Source of the DNA: Butyricicoccus_A sp964513445
GTDB lineage: Bacteria > Bacillota > Clostridia > Oscillospirales > Butyricicoccaceae
Length of the DNA: 27,158 bases
Assembly (NCBI GenBank): GCA_964513445.1
Contig: CAZEMM010000026.1
Location: forward strand, 1 to 27,158
Direction of reading: 5' to 3'
Below the pieces are notes generated by a model, which did not search any database, was not told where the DNA came from, and was given only the letters and a program-made list of their open reading frames with translations. A program made the position numbers and the translations under genes. Numbering within the stretch: position 1 is the first letter of the stretch; each line of letters opens with the position of its first letter. Of the stretch, positions 1 through 6,294 are shown one piece after another.

Positions 1-148
1 ACTCATTCGTTTCGGCTCTACCTCTTGAACAAATACCTCTAACTTAGTGACATTGCTCGTCTGTTTCCTCGCTTTTTTACTGTATGCCAAATAAAAAATC
101 TGTGCTCCCCGCAGCAAATGCCGCTTGCACAGACCTTTAACAGCATGT

Positions 149-463
149 TCATTTGTTTTGGCCGAGGCGATTGATGAGGTTGAGCAGCAGGTGCAAATCC
201 GATTCATTCAGCTTCCGTATGCCGTCCAACGCCTGCTGTATCAGTTCCGGATGGTCGGTCGATTCGTCGAAAAATTGCTGAGGAGACACTTCAAAATAGT
301 CGCAAATAGATAAAAATTCCTTTAACGGCGGCAACGCCTTTCCGGAGGAAATGTTATAGACATATCCGCGGCTATGCCCCAGATCGTAGCTCATCTGATA
401 TTCAGAAACACCCTTTTTGATACGAAGCTGTGTAATACGGTCTCGGATGAAAGATTCATTCAT
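149..463 (-). CDS. XRE-family helix-turn-helix transcriptional regulator
   Basis: This 104-residue protein has an N-terminal helix-turn-helix of the Cro/C1 (XRE) type over about residues 8-65. The pattern includes ITQLRIKKGVSEYQMSYDLG, followed by a recognition helix around SRGYVYNISSGK and the closing FLSICDYFEVSPQQFF typical of the family. The remaining 35 residues are a short helical tail. The ATG is preceded by GAGGTG eight bases upstream, which supports this start. Such proteins bind operator DNA, often their own promoter or a divergent one. The gap upstream (464-554) is AT-rich with loosely repeated AATATTTG motifs, and beyond it lies a + strand promoter at 555-583 that could be its target. 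That link is inference. The family is clear but the regulon is unknown. Confidence 0.85.
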   Translation of the reverse strand: MNESFIRDRITQLRIKKGVSEYQMSYDLGHSRGYVYNISSGKALPPLKEFLSICDYFEVSPQQFFDESTDHPELIQQALDGIRKLNESDLHLLLNLINRLGQNK

Positions 464-554
464 TGCAATGTCACCTCACTTTACATAATACCTGGAGGTA
501 ATCAAACAGACGTATAAGAATATTTGTCTAAAATATAAGTATGACTAAAAATAT

Positions 555-583
555 TTGATAAATCCAAGAATATATGTTATAAT
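555..583 (+). promoter_or_regulatory. Strong sigma-A promoter with no obvious gene
   Basis: A -35 TTGATA (555-560) and a perfect -10 TATAAT (578-583) are separated by exactly 17 bases, and TGT before the -10 makes it an extended -10 element. It points away from the XRE gene into sequence with no convincing ORF before the convergent uppP gene. Transcription would start near 590. Confidence 0.65.
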
Positions 584-589
584 TTTGAA

Positions 590-767
590 AAACAGCGCCG
601 GATCACTTGTTTTCGGTGACTGCAATAAAAAGAGAAGGTTCGGGGGATTGGCGCTCCCGCTGCTGCCGGGGGCTGGAAAAGACAGCGGGAGATGGAAAGC
701 ATATCTGATCAGGGGAATCAATATAGCACACCAAAATGGGGCCGCGGAGCAAATGCTCCGCGGCCCC
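590..767 (+). ncRNA. Candidate non-coding RNA from the orphan promoter
   Basis: Sequence downstream of the 555-583 promoter contains several pairings. They are TCAC/GTGA early on, a 9-bp stem CTCCCGCTG/CAGCGGGAG around 655-695, and a 13-bp GC-rich stem at 738-767. No ORF with a ribosome binding site is visible. The last hairpin is not followed by a T run on this strand, so the 3' end is uncertain, and it is probably the uppP terminator on the other strand. I do not recognise a known family. Signature sequences of SRP RNA, RNase P RNA and tmRNA were not seen, and 6S RNA can be neither confirmed nor excluded by eye. Confidence 0.25.
730..767 (-). terminator. Rho-independent terminator of uppP
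   Basis: A perfect 13-bp inverted repeat (738-750 with 755-767, GGGGCCGCGGAGC) has a 4-base loop and is followed on the minus strand by ATTTTGG. It lies 22 bases past the uppP stop codon. Confidence 0.8.
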
Positions 768-789
768 AGCCATGTAACGATATTGTTGT

Positions 790-1605
790 TTACGCGATCA
801 GTCCGAAATAAATCAGGACGAGCACGCCGAGTACGATGCGGTACCAGCCGAATACCTTAAAATCATGCTTGCGGATGTAATCCATCAGGAAGCGGATGAC
901 CACGAGCGAGACGACGAACGCGACAACCATGCCGACGATCATGACGACGACCTGCGACAGCGTGTAATTCAGGCCGTATTTGAGCATTTTGAGGCCGCTC
1001 GCGCCCAGCATGACCGGAATCGCCATAAAAAACGAGAATTCCGCCGCGACCGGACGGTCACAGCCGAGAAATACCGCGCCCAAAATGGTGGAGCCGGACC
1101 GCGAGGTGCCCGGAATCAGCGACAGCATCTGGAAACAGCCGATGCCCAGTGCCTTGCGATAGGACAGCTGACCGAGCTTTTTGGTGTTCGGGTGATGCTC
1201 GGTGCTCTCCAGGATGATGAACAAGATGCCATAGACAATCAGGGCAAGCGCGATGGTGATCGGGCCGTACAGCAAATCATGAATCAGATCGTCAAACAGC
1301 AGGCCGACGATGGCGGCCGGAACGCTGGCAATGAGCACCTTGGCCCACAGCTTCCATGTGCCGCGCTGCTGGGACGGCGTTTTCTTTTTGGAAAATGGGT
1401 TCAGCTTGTCAAAATACAGCACGATAACCGCGAGAATCGAACCGAACTGGATGACAACGAAGAACATATCGATAAAGTCCTGTGAAAAATCCAGCTGTAG
1501 AAACTCGTCAACCAGCAGCATGTGACCGGTAGAGGACACCGGAAGCCATTCCGTAATCCCCTGCACAATGCCAAGGATGATCGATTTGATAATTTCTAAA
1601 AACAT
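790..1605 (-). CDS. uppP: Undecaprenyl-diphosphatase UppP/BacA
   Basis: This 271-residue polytopic membrane enzyme dephosphorylates undecaprenyl pyrophosphate to the monophosphate, recycling the lipid carrier for peptidoglycan and other wall polymers. Overproduction gives bacitracin resistance in known homologues. Both family signatures are present: EWLPVSSTGH near the N-terminus (about residues 17-26) and PGTSRSGST in the second half, which together form the active site. Length matches the family (about 265-280). The start MFLEIIKSII is chosen because AAAGGAG sits seven bases upstream. A longer in-frame reading exists but would add an uncharacteristic N-terminus. The gene is divergent from recQ, has its own promoter at 1641-1669, and ends at a strong hairpin. 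Confidence 0.95.
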   Translation of the reverse strand: MFLEIIKSIILGIVQGITEWLPVSSTGHMLLVDEFLQLDFSQDFIDMFFVVIQFGSILAVIVLYFDKLNPFSKKKTPSQQRGTWKLWAKVLIASVPAAIVGLLFDDLIHDLLYGPITIALALIVYGILFIILESTEHHPNTKKLGQLSYRKALGIGCFQMLSLIPGTSRSGSTILGAVFLGCDRPVAAEFSFFMAIPVMLGASGLKMLKYGLNYTLSQVVVMIVGMVVAFVVSLVVIRFLMDYIRKHDFKVFGWYRIVLGVLVLIYFGLIA

Positions 1606-1640
1606 AGGCAACTCCTTTTTTGTTTGATCGGGCTGGTTAC

Positions 1641-1669
1641 AGTATAGACGATTTGGCTGCAAAAGTAAA
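1641..1669 (-). promoter_or_regulatory. uppP promoter
   Basis: On the minus strand, TTTACT (1669-1664) and TATACT (1646-1641) are 17 bases apart. The -10 ends about 35 bases before the uppP start codon. Confidence 0.5.
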
Positions 1670-1678
1670 GCGATATGC

Positions 1679-1707
1679 TTGCGCATCAGGTGGAATTATG
1701 GCATACT
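1679..1707 (+). promoter_or_regulatory. recQ promoter
   Basis: TTGCGC (1679-1684) and CATACT (1702-1707) are separated by 17 bases, with TGG directly before the -10 (extended -10). It lies 31 bases upstream of the recQ start and back to back with the uppP promoter. Confidence 0.45.
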
Positions 1708-1738
1708 GAAAGACAGATGGCGAAAGGAGAGAAAACAG

Positions 1739-3553
1739 ATGGATTTGAAGCATCGGCTTTTGCGCGAATCATTTGGCCATGCGGAATTTCGTCCGGGACA
1801 GCAGCAGCTCATCGACGCCATGCTGGAGGGGCGCGATGTGCTTGGCGTCATGCCGACCGGAGCGGGAAAATCCATCTGTTATCAAATCGCCGGCCTGCTG
1901 CTGCCGGGTGTTTCGCTGATTCTTTCGCCGCTCATTTCGCTGATGCACGATCAGGTAGCCGCGCTGCAGCGGGCGGGTATACCGGCGGCGCTGCTCAACA
2001 GCACGCAGTCCGCCGCCCAACATGAACAGACGCTGCGACAGGTCATGCAGGGACGCTGTAAGCTGCTCTATGTCGCGCCGGAGCGGCTGGAAACGACGGA
2101 GTTTGCCGAAACAGTCGGACAACTGTCAATCTCCATGATTGCCATTGATGAGGCGCATTGTATCTCGCAGTGGGGACATGATTTTCGACCGAGCTATCGC
2201 AGCATACCGCGGTTCATTCACTCGCTTGCCAGACGGCCGATTCTTTCCGCATTTACAGCGACTGCGACGGAGCAGGTGCGTGAGGACATTGTGCAGGCGC
2301 TCGGGTTGCTGCATCCGGTGCGGCTGGTAACGAGCTTTGACCGCCCCAATCTGCACTATGCGGTGCGGCGTGCAGCCGACCGCGAAGCTGAGCTTTTGCG
2401 GTTTATCCATGCGCAGCAGGGCACATCCGGCATCGTCTACTGTCTGACGCGGCGAAAAACAGAGGAGCTGACATGGTATCTGTCGGACAACGGCATTGCG
2501 GCAGTTGCCTACCACGCCGGACTGACGGCGGCGGCGCGGCAGCAGGCGCAGCAGCGGTTTGTCAGCGGAACGGTTCCGGTTATTGTCGCGACCAATGCAT
2601 TTGGTATGGGCATCAACAAGCCGGATGTGCGGTTTGTCGTGCATTTTGGCATGCCGCGCGATTTGGAAAGCTATTATCAGGAGGCGGGACGAGCCGGACG
2701 GGACGGCGCGCCCGCACAATGCCTGCTGCTGTTTGACGAATCCGATCTTCAAATGCATGAATATCTGATCCAAAAGGATCCGGAGAACCCCGCATTGACC
2801 GATGAGGAGATCGCGTGGCTGAAAACGCGCAACCGCAGGCGGCTTAGGCAGATAAAACGCTATGTGTTTACGCAGGATTGCCTGCGGCAGCATATCCTGC
2901 GGTATTTTGGTCAGGATTCACCGGATTTTTGCGGAACATGCAGCAATTGTGAGGCTGCGAGCCGAGAGAAGGATATCACAGTCGATGCGCAGAAGGTGCT
3001 CTCGTGCGTTTATCGGGTGAAGGAGCAGGCGGATGCGGAGCTGCTGTGCCGCATTTTGCTGGGTGAAGACTCGGGCGAAATGAAGCGGCTGGGCTATGAT
3101 GCGCTGTCCACCTTCGGTATTATGCGCGGGAGCAGCCGGAAGGATATTCTTGCAGTTATCGACCGGCTGCTCAGTCTGGGCGATTTGTTGCGGCAGGAAG
3201 GGGCGCAGCCGCGGCTGCGCCTAACCGCGCGGGCAAAGCAGGTGCTGTTCCATGGACAGACAGTGTCGCTGCGCGTGCCGGTGTCCCGGCTGGAGGCAAG
3301 ACTCCGGCGCGTCAGCCTGCATTCGGAGCATCCTGAGCTTGCCAGACAGCTGGCGGAATACCGCAGACGTCTTGCGGATCGCCGCGGCATCCCGGAGCAG
3401 TCGGTGCTTTCCGACCAGATGCTCGCGCGCATCGTGCACGCGCTGCCGACGGATGAGCGCGTGCTGCGCACAGCCATCGGAGACGCGGACAGCCTGACCA
3501 TCCAAAATGCCATGGGCGCGCTGCCCATCGTGATAAAATATTTAAAAAATTAA
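1739..3553 (+). CDS. recQ: RecQ-type ATP-dependent DNA helicase
   Basis: This 604-residue superfamily 2 3'-5' DNA helicase acts in recombination and replication-fork repair. In order it carries the Q/0 motif (FRPGQQQLID, residues 17-26), Walker A PTGAGKS (39-45), DEAH box (137-140) followed by the RecQ-specific CISQWGHDFRPSY, the motif III sequence AFTATAT (171-177), and motif VI QEAGRAGRDG (314-323). A zinc site is formed by Cys381, Cys398, Cys401 and Cys404, followed by a winged-helix (RQC) region. The last 80 or so residues resemble an HRDC domain (LAEYRRRLADRRGIPEQSV). The ATG at 1739 is preferred over the longer frame because AAAGGAG lies just upstream and the helicase core starts at once. 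All key motifs are intact. Confidence 0.95.
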   Translation: MDLKHRLLRESFGHAEFRPGQQQLIDAMLEGRDVLGVMPTGAGKSICYQIAGLLLPGVSLILSPLISLMHDQVAALQRAGIPAALLNSTQSAAQHEQTLRQVMQGRCKLLYVAPERLETTEFAETVGQLSISMIAIDEAHCISQWGHDFRPSYRSIPRFIHSLARRPILSAFTATATEQVREDIVQALGLLHPVRLVTSFDRPNLHYAVRRAADREAELLRFIHAQQGTSGIVYCLTRRKTEELTWYLSDNGIAAVAYHAGLTAAARQQAQQRFVSGTVPVIVATNAFGMGINKPDVRFVVHFGMPRDLESYYQEAGRAGRDGAPAQCLLLFDESDLQMHEYLIQKDPENPALTDEEIAWLKTRNRRRLRQIKRYVFTQDCLRQHILRYFGQDSPDFCGTCSNCEAASREKDITVDAQKVLSCVYRVKEQADAELLCRILLGEDSGEMKRLGYDALSTFGIMRGSSRKDILAVIDRLLSLGDLLRQEGAQPRLRLTARAKQVLFHGQTVSLRVPVSRLEARLRRVSLHSEHPELARQLAEYRRRLADRRGIPEQSVLSDQMLARIVHALPTDERVLRTAIGDADSLTIQNAMGALPIVIKYLKN

Positions 3554-3583
3554 CAAATTACCGATGCATTTTTCACGGAAGTA

Positions 3584-3592
3584 TGCTATACT
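3584..3592 (+). promoter_or_regulatory. Extended -10 promoter of the small membrane peptide
   Basis: TGC-TATACT (3584-3592) is an extended -10 element with no good -35. The 13-base string AGTATGCTATACT recurs exactly at 4571-4583, before EFR1. It lies 38 bases upstream of the small ORF at 3631. Confidence 0.5.
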
Positions 3593-3630
3593 ATCCGAAG
3601 GAATTGCAAATGATGCGGGGTGAAATCGAA

Positions 3631-3747
3631 ATGAGCAAAGGATTGAGTATCACAACATTGGCGATTGGCGCGCTGATTACCATGCTGGGTACGGCAATTG
3701 TCGCGATCAGTATGGCGAGCATGACGCATCAAAAGCCGGAATTTTAA
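3631..3747 (+). CDS. Small single-pass membrane peptide (38 aa)
   Basis: This 38-codon ORF encodes a peptide starting MSKGLSITTLAIGALITM and ending in a polar tail, THQKPEF. About 22 central residues are hydrophobic and Ala/Ile/Met/Thr-rich, as in a single transmembrane helix. GGGGTG lies eight bases before the ATG. The ORF is bracketed by its own extended -10 promoter (3584-3592) and a strong terminator (3777-3807), so it is laid out as a complete small transcription unit, which is good circumstantial evidence that it is real. Two in-frame ATGs upstream (3610, 3613) would add seven residues but have no ribosome binding site. I do not recognise a family. It could be a membrane-complex subunit, a toxin-like peptide or a leader peptide for the downstream hydrolase gene. 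Confidence 0.6.
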   Translation: MSKGLSITTLAIGALITMLGTAIVAISMASMTHQKPEF

Positions 3748-3776
3748 AAAACTTAGACGAGTAGTAATCGCAATGG

Positions 3777-3807
3777 GGCGGATTGATGACAATCCGTCTC
3801 TTTTTTT
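3777..3807 (+). terminator. Terminator between the small peptide and the hydrolase gene
   Basis: A 9-bp stem GGCGGATTG/CAATCCGTC (one G-U pair) with an ATGA loop is followed by TC and seven T residues. It ends about 11 bases before the AGGAGG of the next gene, so either it is leaky or the next gene has a promoter overlapping it. Confidence 0.85.
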
Positions 3808-3828
3808 GCGCATTTCAGGAGGTTACAA

Positions 3829-4587
3829 ATGGCTTTTGACAGACCGACGATCATTGGCATCGTGCCGTTGTATGACAACAAACGAGACAGCCTGTGGATG
3901 GTGCCCGGCTACATGGAGGGCATTTCGGCCGTGGGCGGTATTCCGCTTATGCTGCCGCTGACAAACGAGGAGGCGCAGCTCCGGCAGATTCTCCGCCGTG
4001 TAGACGGCGTGCTGTTTCCCGGCGGACAGGATATCGATCCGGCTTTCTATCAGGAGAGCGTGTCGGCGCAGTGCGGAGAGGTATGCCGTCGCAGAGACGA
4101 GATGGAGCGGAATCTGCTGCGCCTGTGTCGCATGCAGCGCAAGCCGGCGCTGGGGATTTGCCGCGGCTTGCAGCTGTTTAACGCCGTGTTGGGCGGCACA
4201 TTATACCAGCATATTCCGCAGCAGCTGCCAGATGCGTGCGAGCATCATATGAGACCTCCCTATCACCGGCCGGTGCATCCTGTTTCGGTGGAAGCGGGAA
4301 GTCTGCTGTTTGATCTGCTCGGAAAGACGCGGCTACAGGTCAACAGCTATCACCATCAGGGTGTCAGGGAGCTTTCACCGCTGCTGACCGCGTGCGCGTG
4401 GTCGCCCGACGGACTCGTCGAGGCGGCGGAGGATCGGTCACAGCCGTTTTTTCTGGGCGTGCAGTGGCATCCGGAATGGTTATGGGAAACCGACGCGGAC
4501 AGCCGCACGCTGTTTTATTCGTTTGTACAGGCGTGCCGGACGGAGGGAAACCCCTTTGGTTTTTCGCGGGAGTATGCTATACTGTAA
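3829..4587 (+). CDS. Gamma-glutamyl-gamma-aminobutyrate hydrolase family protein (class I glutamine amidotransferase fold)
   Basis: This 252-residue protein is of the peptidase C26/PuuD-like family, which cleaves gamma-glutamyl amides such as gamma-glutamyl-GABA. The sequence shows GVLFPGGQDIDP (residues 60-71), which forms the oxyanion region. The nucleophile elbow is LGICRGLQLFNA with catalytic Cys111, and the catalytic His214/Glu216 lie in VQWHPEW. The substrate is not fixed by sequence, since family members act in putrescine breakdown or on other gamma-glutamyl compounds. AGGAGG lies seven bases before the ATG. The promoter is unclear because a strong terminator sits directly in front. 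The end of the gene contains the promoter of the next gene. Confidence 0.88.
   Translation: MAFDRPTIIGIVPLYDNKRDSLWMVPGYMEGISAVGGIPLMLPLTNEEAQLRQILRRVDGVLFPGGQDIDPAFYQESVSAQCGEVCRRRDEMERNLLRLCRMQRKPALGICRGLQLFNAVLGGTLYQHIPQQLPDACEHHMRPPYHRPVHPVSVEAGSLLFDLLGKTRLQVNSYHHQGVRELSPLLTACAWSPDGLVEAAEDRSQPFFLGVQWHPEWLWETDADSRTLFYSFVQACRTEGNPFGFSREYAIL
4575..4583 (+). promoter_or_regulatory. Extended -10 promoter of the EFR1 gene
   Basis: TGC-TATACT lies inside the last codons of the preceding hydrolase gene, 35 bases before the EFR1 start. The surrounding 13 bases are identical to those of the promoter at 3584-3592. No good -35 is visible. Confidence 0.45.
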
Positions 4588-4617
4588 CAAGTACGGTATT
4601 ACTTCGGAGGGATTTTC

Positions 4618-5442
4618 ATGAACATCAAGCAGGTGCGTCTGATCTATTTCAGCGCGACGGGCACGACACGGGCGGTTGTGCGGCGGGTTGGCGCGCAGCT
4701 GGCTGAGCGGCTGTGCGCGTCGCTGATCGAGGACGATTTTACGCTGCCCGCAGCGCGGGAGGCGGATATCGTCTGCACGGCGGACGAGCTGGCGGTTGTC
4801 GGCGTGCCGGTATACGCTGGACGCGTGCCAAATGTGCTGCTGCCATATGTGAACGGACATATTCGCGGCAGTGGAACTGCAGCTGTACCGATCGTGCTGT
4901 TTGGCAACCGCAGCTTTGACGACGCGCTCATAGAGCTGCGCGAGGTACTGGAGACAAGCGGCTTCCGCACAGTGGCAGCGGCGGCGTTTGTCGGCGAGCA
5001 TGCGTTTTCCGGCACGCTGGCAGCGGGCAGGCCGGATGCGGATGACATGCGGCGTGCAGATGCGTTTGCGCAGTCGGTTTCGGACAAGCTGCGCACGCTG
5101 GATACGTTGCCGGAGCAGCCGGTCGCGGTGGACGGACAGCTTCCGATTCGCCCGTATTATACGCCGCGTGACCGCGCAGGCAAGTCGGTCAATATTCTGA
5201 AGGTCAAGCCGAAGGTACGCGACACGTGCGATCACTGCGGCAAATGCGTGCAGCTTTGCCCGATGGGTTCAATCGATGCGACGGATGTCAGCCGCTATAC
5301 CGGAATTTGCATCAAGTGCGGCGCATGCATCAAAGGCTGTCCGCGTAAGGCGCGCTTTTATGACGACGCGGGCTATCTGTACCACCAGCACGAGCTGGAG
5401 GAGGGCTATGCGCGCCGTGCGCCCGTGTCCTGTTTTTTATAA
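4618..5442 (+). CDS. EFR1-family flavodoxin/ferredoxin fusion protein
   Basis: This 274-residue cytosolic electron-transfer protein has a flavodoxin-like domain followed by a two-cluster ferredoxin domain. The N-terminal phosphate-binding loop LIYFSATGTTRAV (residues 8-20) matches the FMN-binding loop of flavodoxins, and GVPVYAGRVP (62-71) is the second flavin-contact segment. The C-terminus has two 4Fe-4S motifs, with cysteines at 204/207/210/214 and 231/234/237/241, each of the CxxCxxCxxxC(P) type. The arrangement is the one usually named EFR1 in Clostridia. Physiological partners are unknown. GGAGGG precedes the ATG and a terminator follows directly. Confidence 0.9.
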   Translation: MNIKQVRLIYFSATGTTRAVVRRVGAQLAERLCASLIEDDFTLPAAREADIVCTADELAVVGVPVYAGRVPNVLLPYVNGHIRGSGTAAVPIVLFGNRSFDDALIELREVLETSGFRTVAAAAFVGEHAFSGTLAAGRPDADDMRRADAFAQSVSDKLRTLDTLPEQPVAVDGQLPIRPYYTPRDRAGKSVNILKVKPKVRDTCDHCGKCVQLCPMGSIDATDVSRYTGICIKCGACIKGCPRKARFYDDAGYLYHQHELEEGYARRAPVSCFL

Positions 5443-5450
5443 TATATATC

Positions 5451-5481
5451 CCGGTGTCTGTATACAGATGCCGGTTTTTTT
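5451..5481 (+). terminator. Terminator after EFR1
   Basis: A 10-bp stem CCGGTGTCTG/CAGATGCCGG (two G-U pairs) with a TATA loop is followed by seven T residues, eight bases after the EFR1 stop codon. Confidence 0.85.
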
Positions 5482-5521
5482 ATGCGCGGCGGAACTTTAC
5501 ATACATTTTACGTGGCAGCCG

Positions 5522-5550
5522 TTGAGAATTGGCCGCGGCTTATCTATAAT
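5522..5550 (+). promoter_or_regulatory. Promoter of the two-component operon
   Basis: TTGAGA (5522-5527) and a perfect TATAAT (5545-5550) are separated by 17 bases, and lie 45 bases before the response-regulator start. No clear direct repeats of a Pho-box type were seen next to it. Confidence 0.75.
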
Positions 5551-5595
5551 AGAAAAAAGGATGCATTCCGATATCATGCGGGAAAGGAGTTTCCC

Positions 5596-6294
5596 ATGGA
5601 GGATTTAACCGTTTATGTTGTGGAGGATGACGAGAGCATCCGCACAATGATCGTATATGCACTCAATGGCAGCGGCTTTCACGCGCAGGGCTTTGAGGAA
5701 AGCGGGACATTTTATGCCCGGCTGGAAACACAGATGCCGGATCTGGTGCTGCTGGATATTATGCTGCCGGGAGAAGATGGATTGTCTATCCTCAAGCGGC
5801 TGCGCACGAATGTGGAGACCAAGCGCATCCCGGTCATCATGCTGACCGCCAAGTCGGAGGAGATGGATAAGGTGCGTGGGCTTGATCTCGGCGCGGATGA
5901 TTATGTCACCAAGCCGTTTGGCATTTTGGAGCTGCTTTCGCGCATCCGCGCGGTGGCGCGCCGGACAGTGGACACACAGCGGCAGGATGCGCAGGCAGAT
6001 GACGGCGTGTTTTCGCTTGCCAATGTCACGGTGGATGAGGCAAGCCACACCGTCACAGCCGACGGGAAGGCGGTCACGCTGACGCGCAAGGAGTTTCAGC
6101 TGCTGTGCGATCTGCTGCGCAACCGCGGCCGTGTGCTCACACGTGACCAGATCATGGAACGCGTCTGGGGCTTTGATTACGGCGGCGCGACGCGCACAGT
6201 GGATATCCACATCAATACGCTGCGCAAGAAGATCGGTGATGACGGCACGCTGATTCAGACGGTGCGCGGCGTAGGATATAAGATTGACCGATGA
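5596..6294 (+). CDS. OmpR/PhoB-family response regulator
   Basis: This 232-residue regulator has a receiver domain (about 1-120) and a winged-helix DNA-binding domain (about 130-230). The receiver has the acidic pair Asp10/Asp11, phospho-acceptor Asp54 in LVLLDIMLPGEDG, Thr84 and Lys106 (YVTKPFG), all intact. The effector domain contains the OmpR-type signature TLRKKIG and the terminal VRGVGYKID. The start is set by AAAGGAG before the ATG, since a longer in-frame reading lacks a ribosome binding site and crosses the promoter. The stop codon overlaps the kinase start, so the pair is translationally coupled. Similarity is to PhoP/PhoB types, but the stimulus cannot be read from sequence and no phosphate-transport genes are nearby. 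Confidence 0.93.
   Translation: MEDLTVYVVEDDESIRTMIVYALNGSGFHAQGFEESGTFYARLETQMPDLVLLDIMLPGEDGLSILKRLRTNVETKRIPVIMLTAKSEEMDKVRGLDLGADDYVTKPFGILELLSRIRAVARRTVDTQRQDAQADDGVFSLANVTVDEASHTVTADGKAVTLTRKEFQLLCDLLRNRGRVLTRDQIMERVWGFDYGGATRTVDIHINTLRKKIGDDGTLIQTVRGVGYKIDR

Noticed and set aside
39..152. Minus-strand 37-codon ORF overlapping the XRE stop codon by ATGA, and a second open frame running off the left edge
   Set aside because: Composition is not protein-like, there is no ribosome binding site, and nothing resembles a known family.
865..1485. 206-residue plus-strand ORF opposite uppP
   Set aside because: It is antisense to a clearly real gene and is Asp/Arg/His-rich low-complexity, typical of a shadow frame in GC-rich coding DNA.
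2126..2893. 255-residue minus-strand ORF opposite recQ
   Set aside because: Shadow of the helicase gene with no ribosome binding site or family motif.
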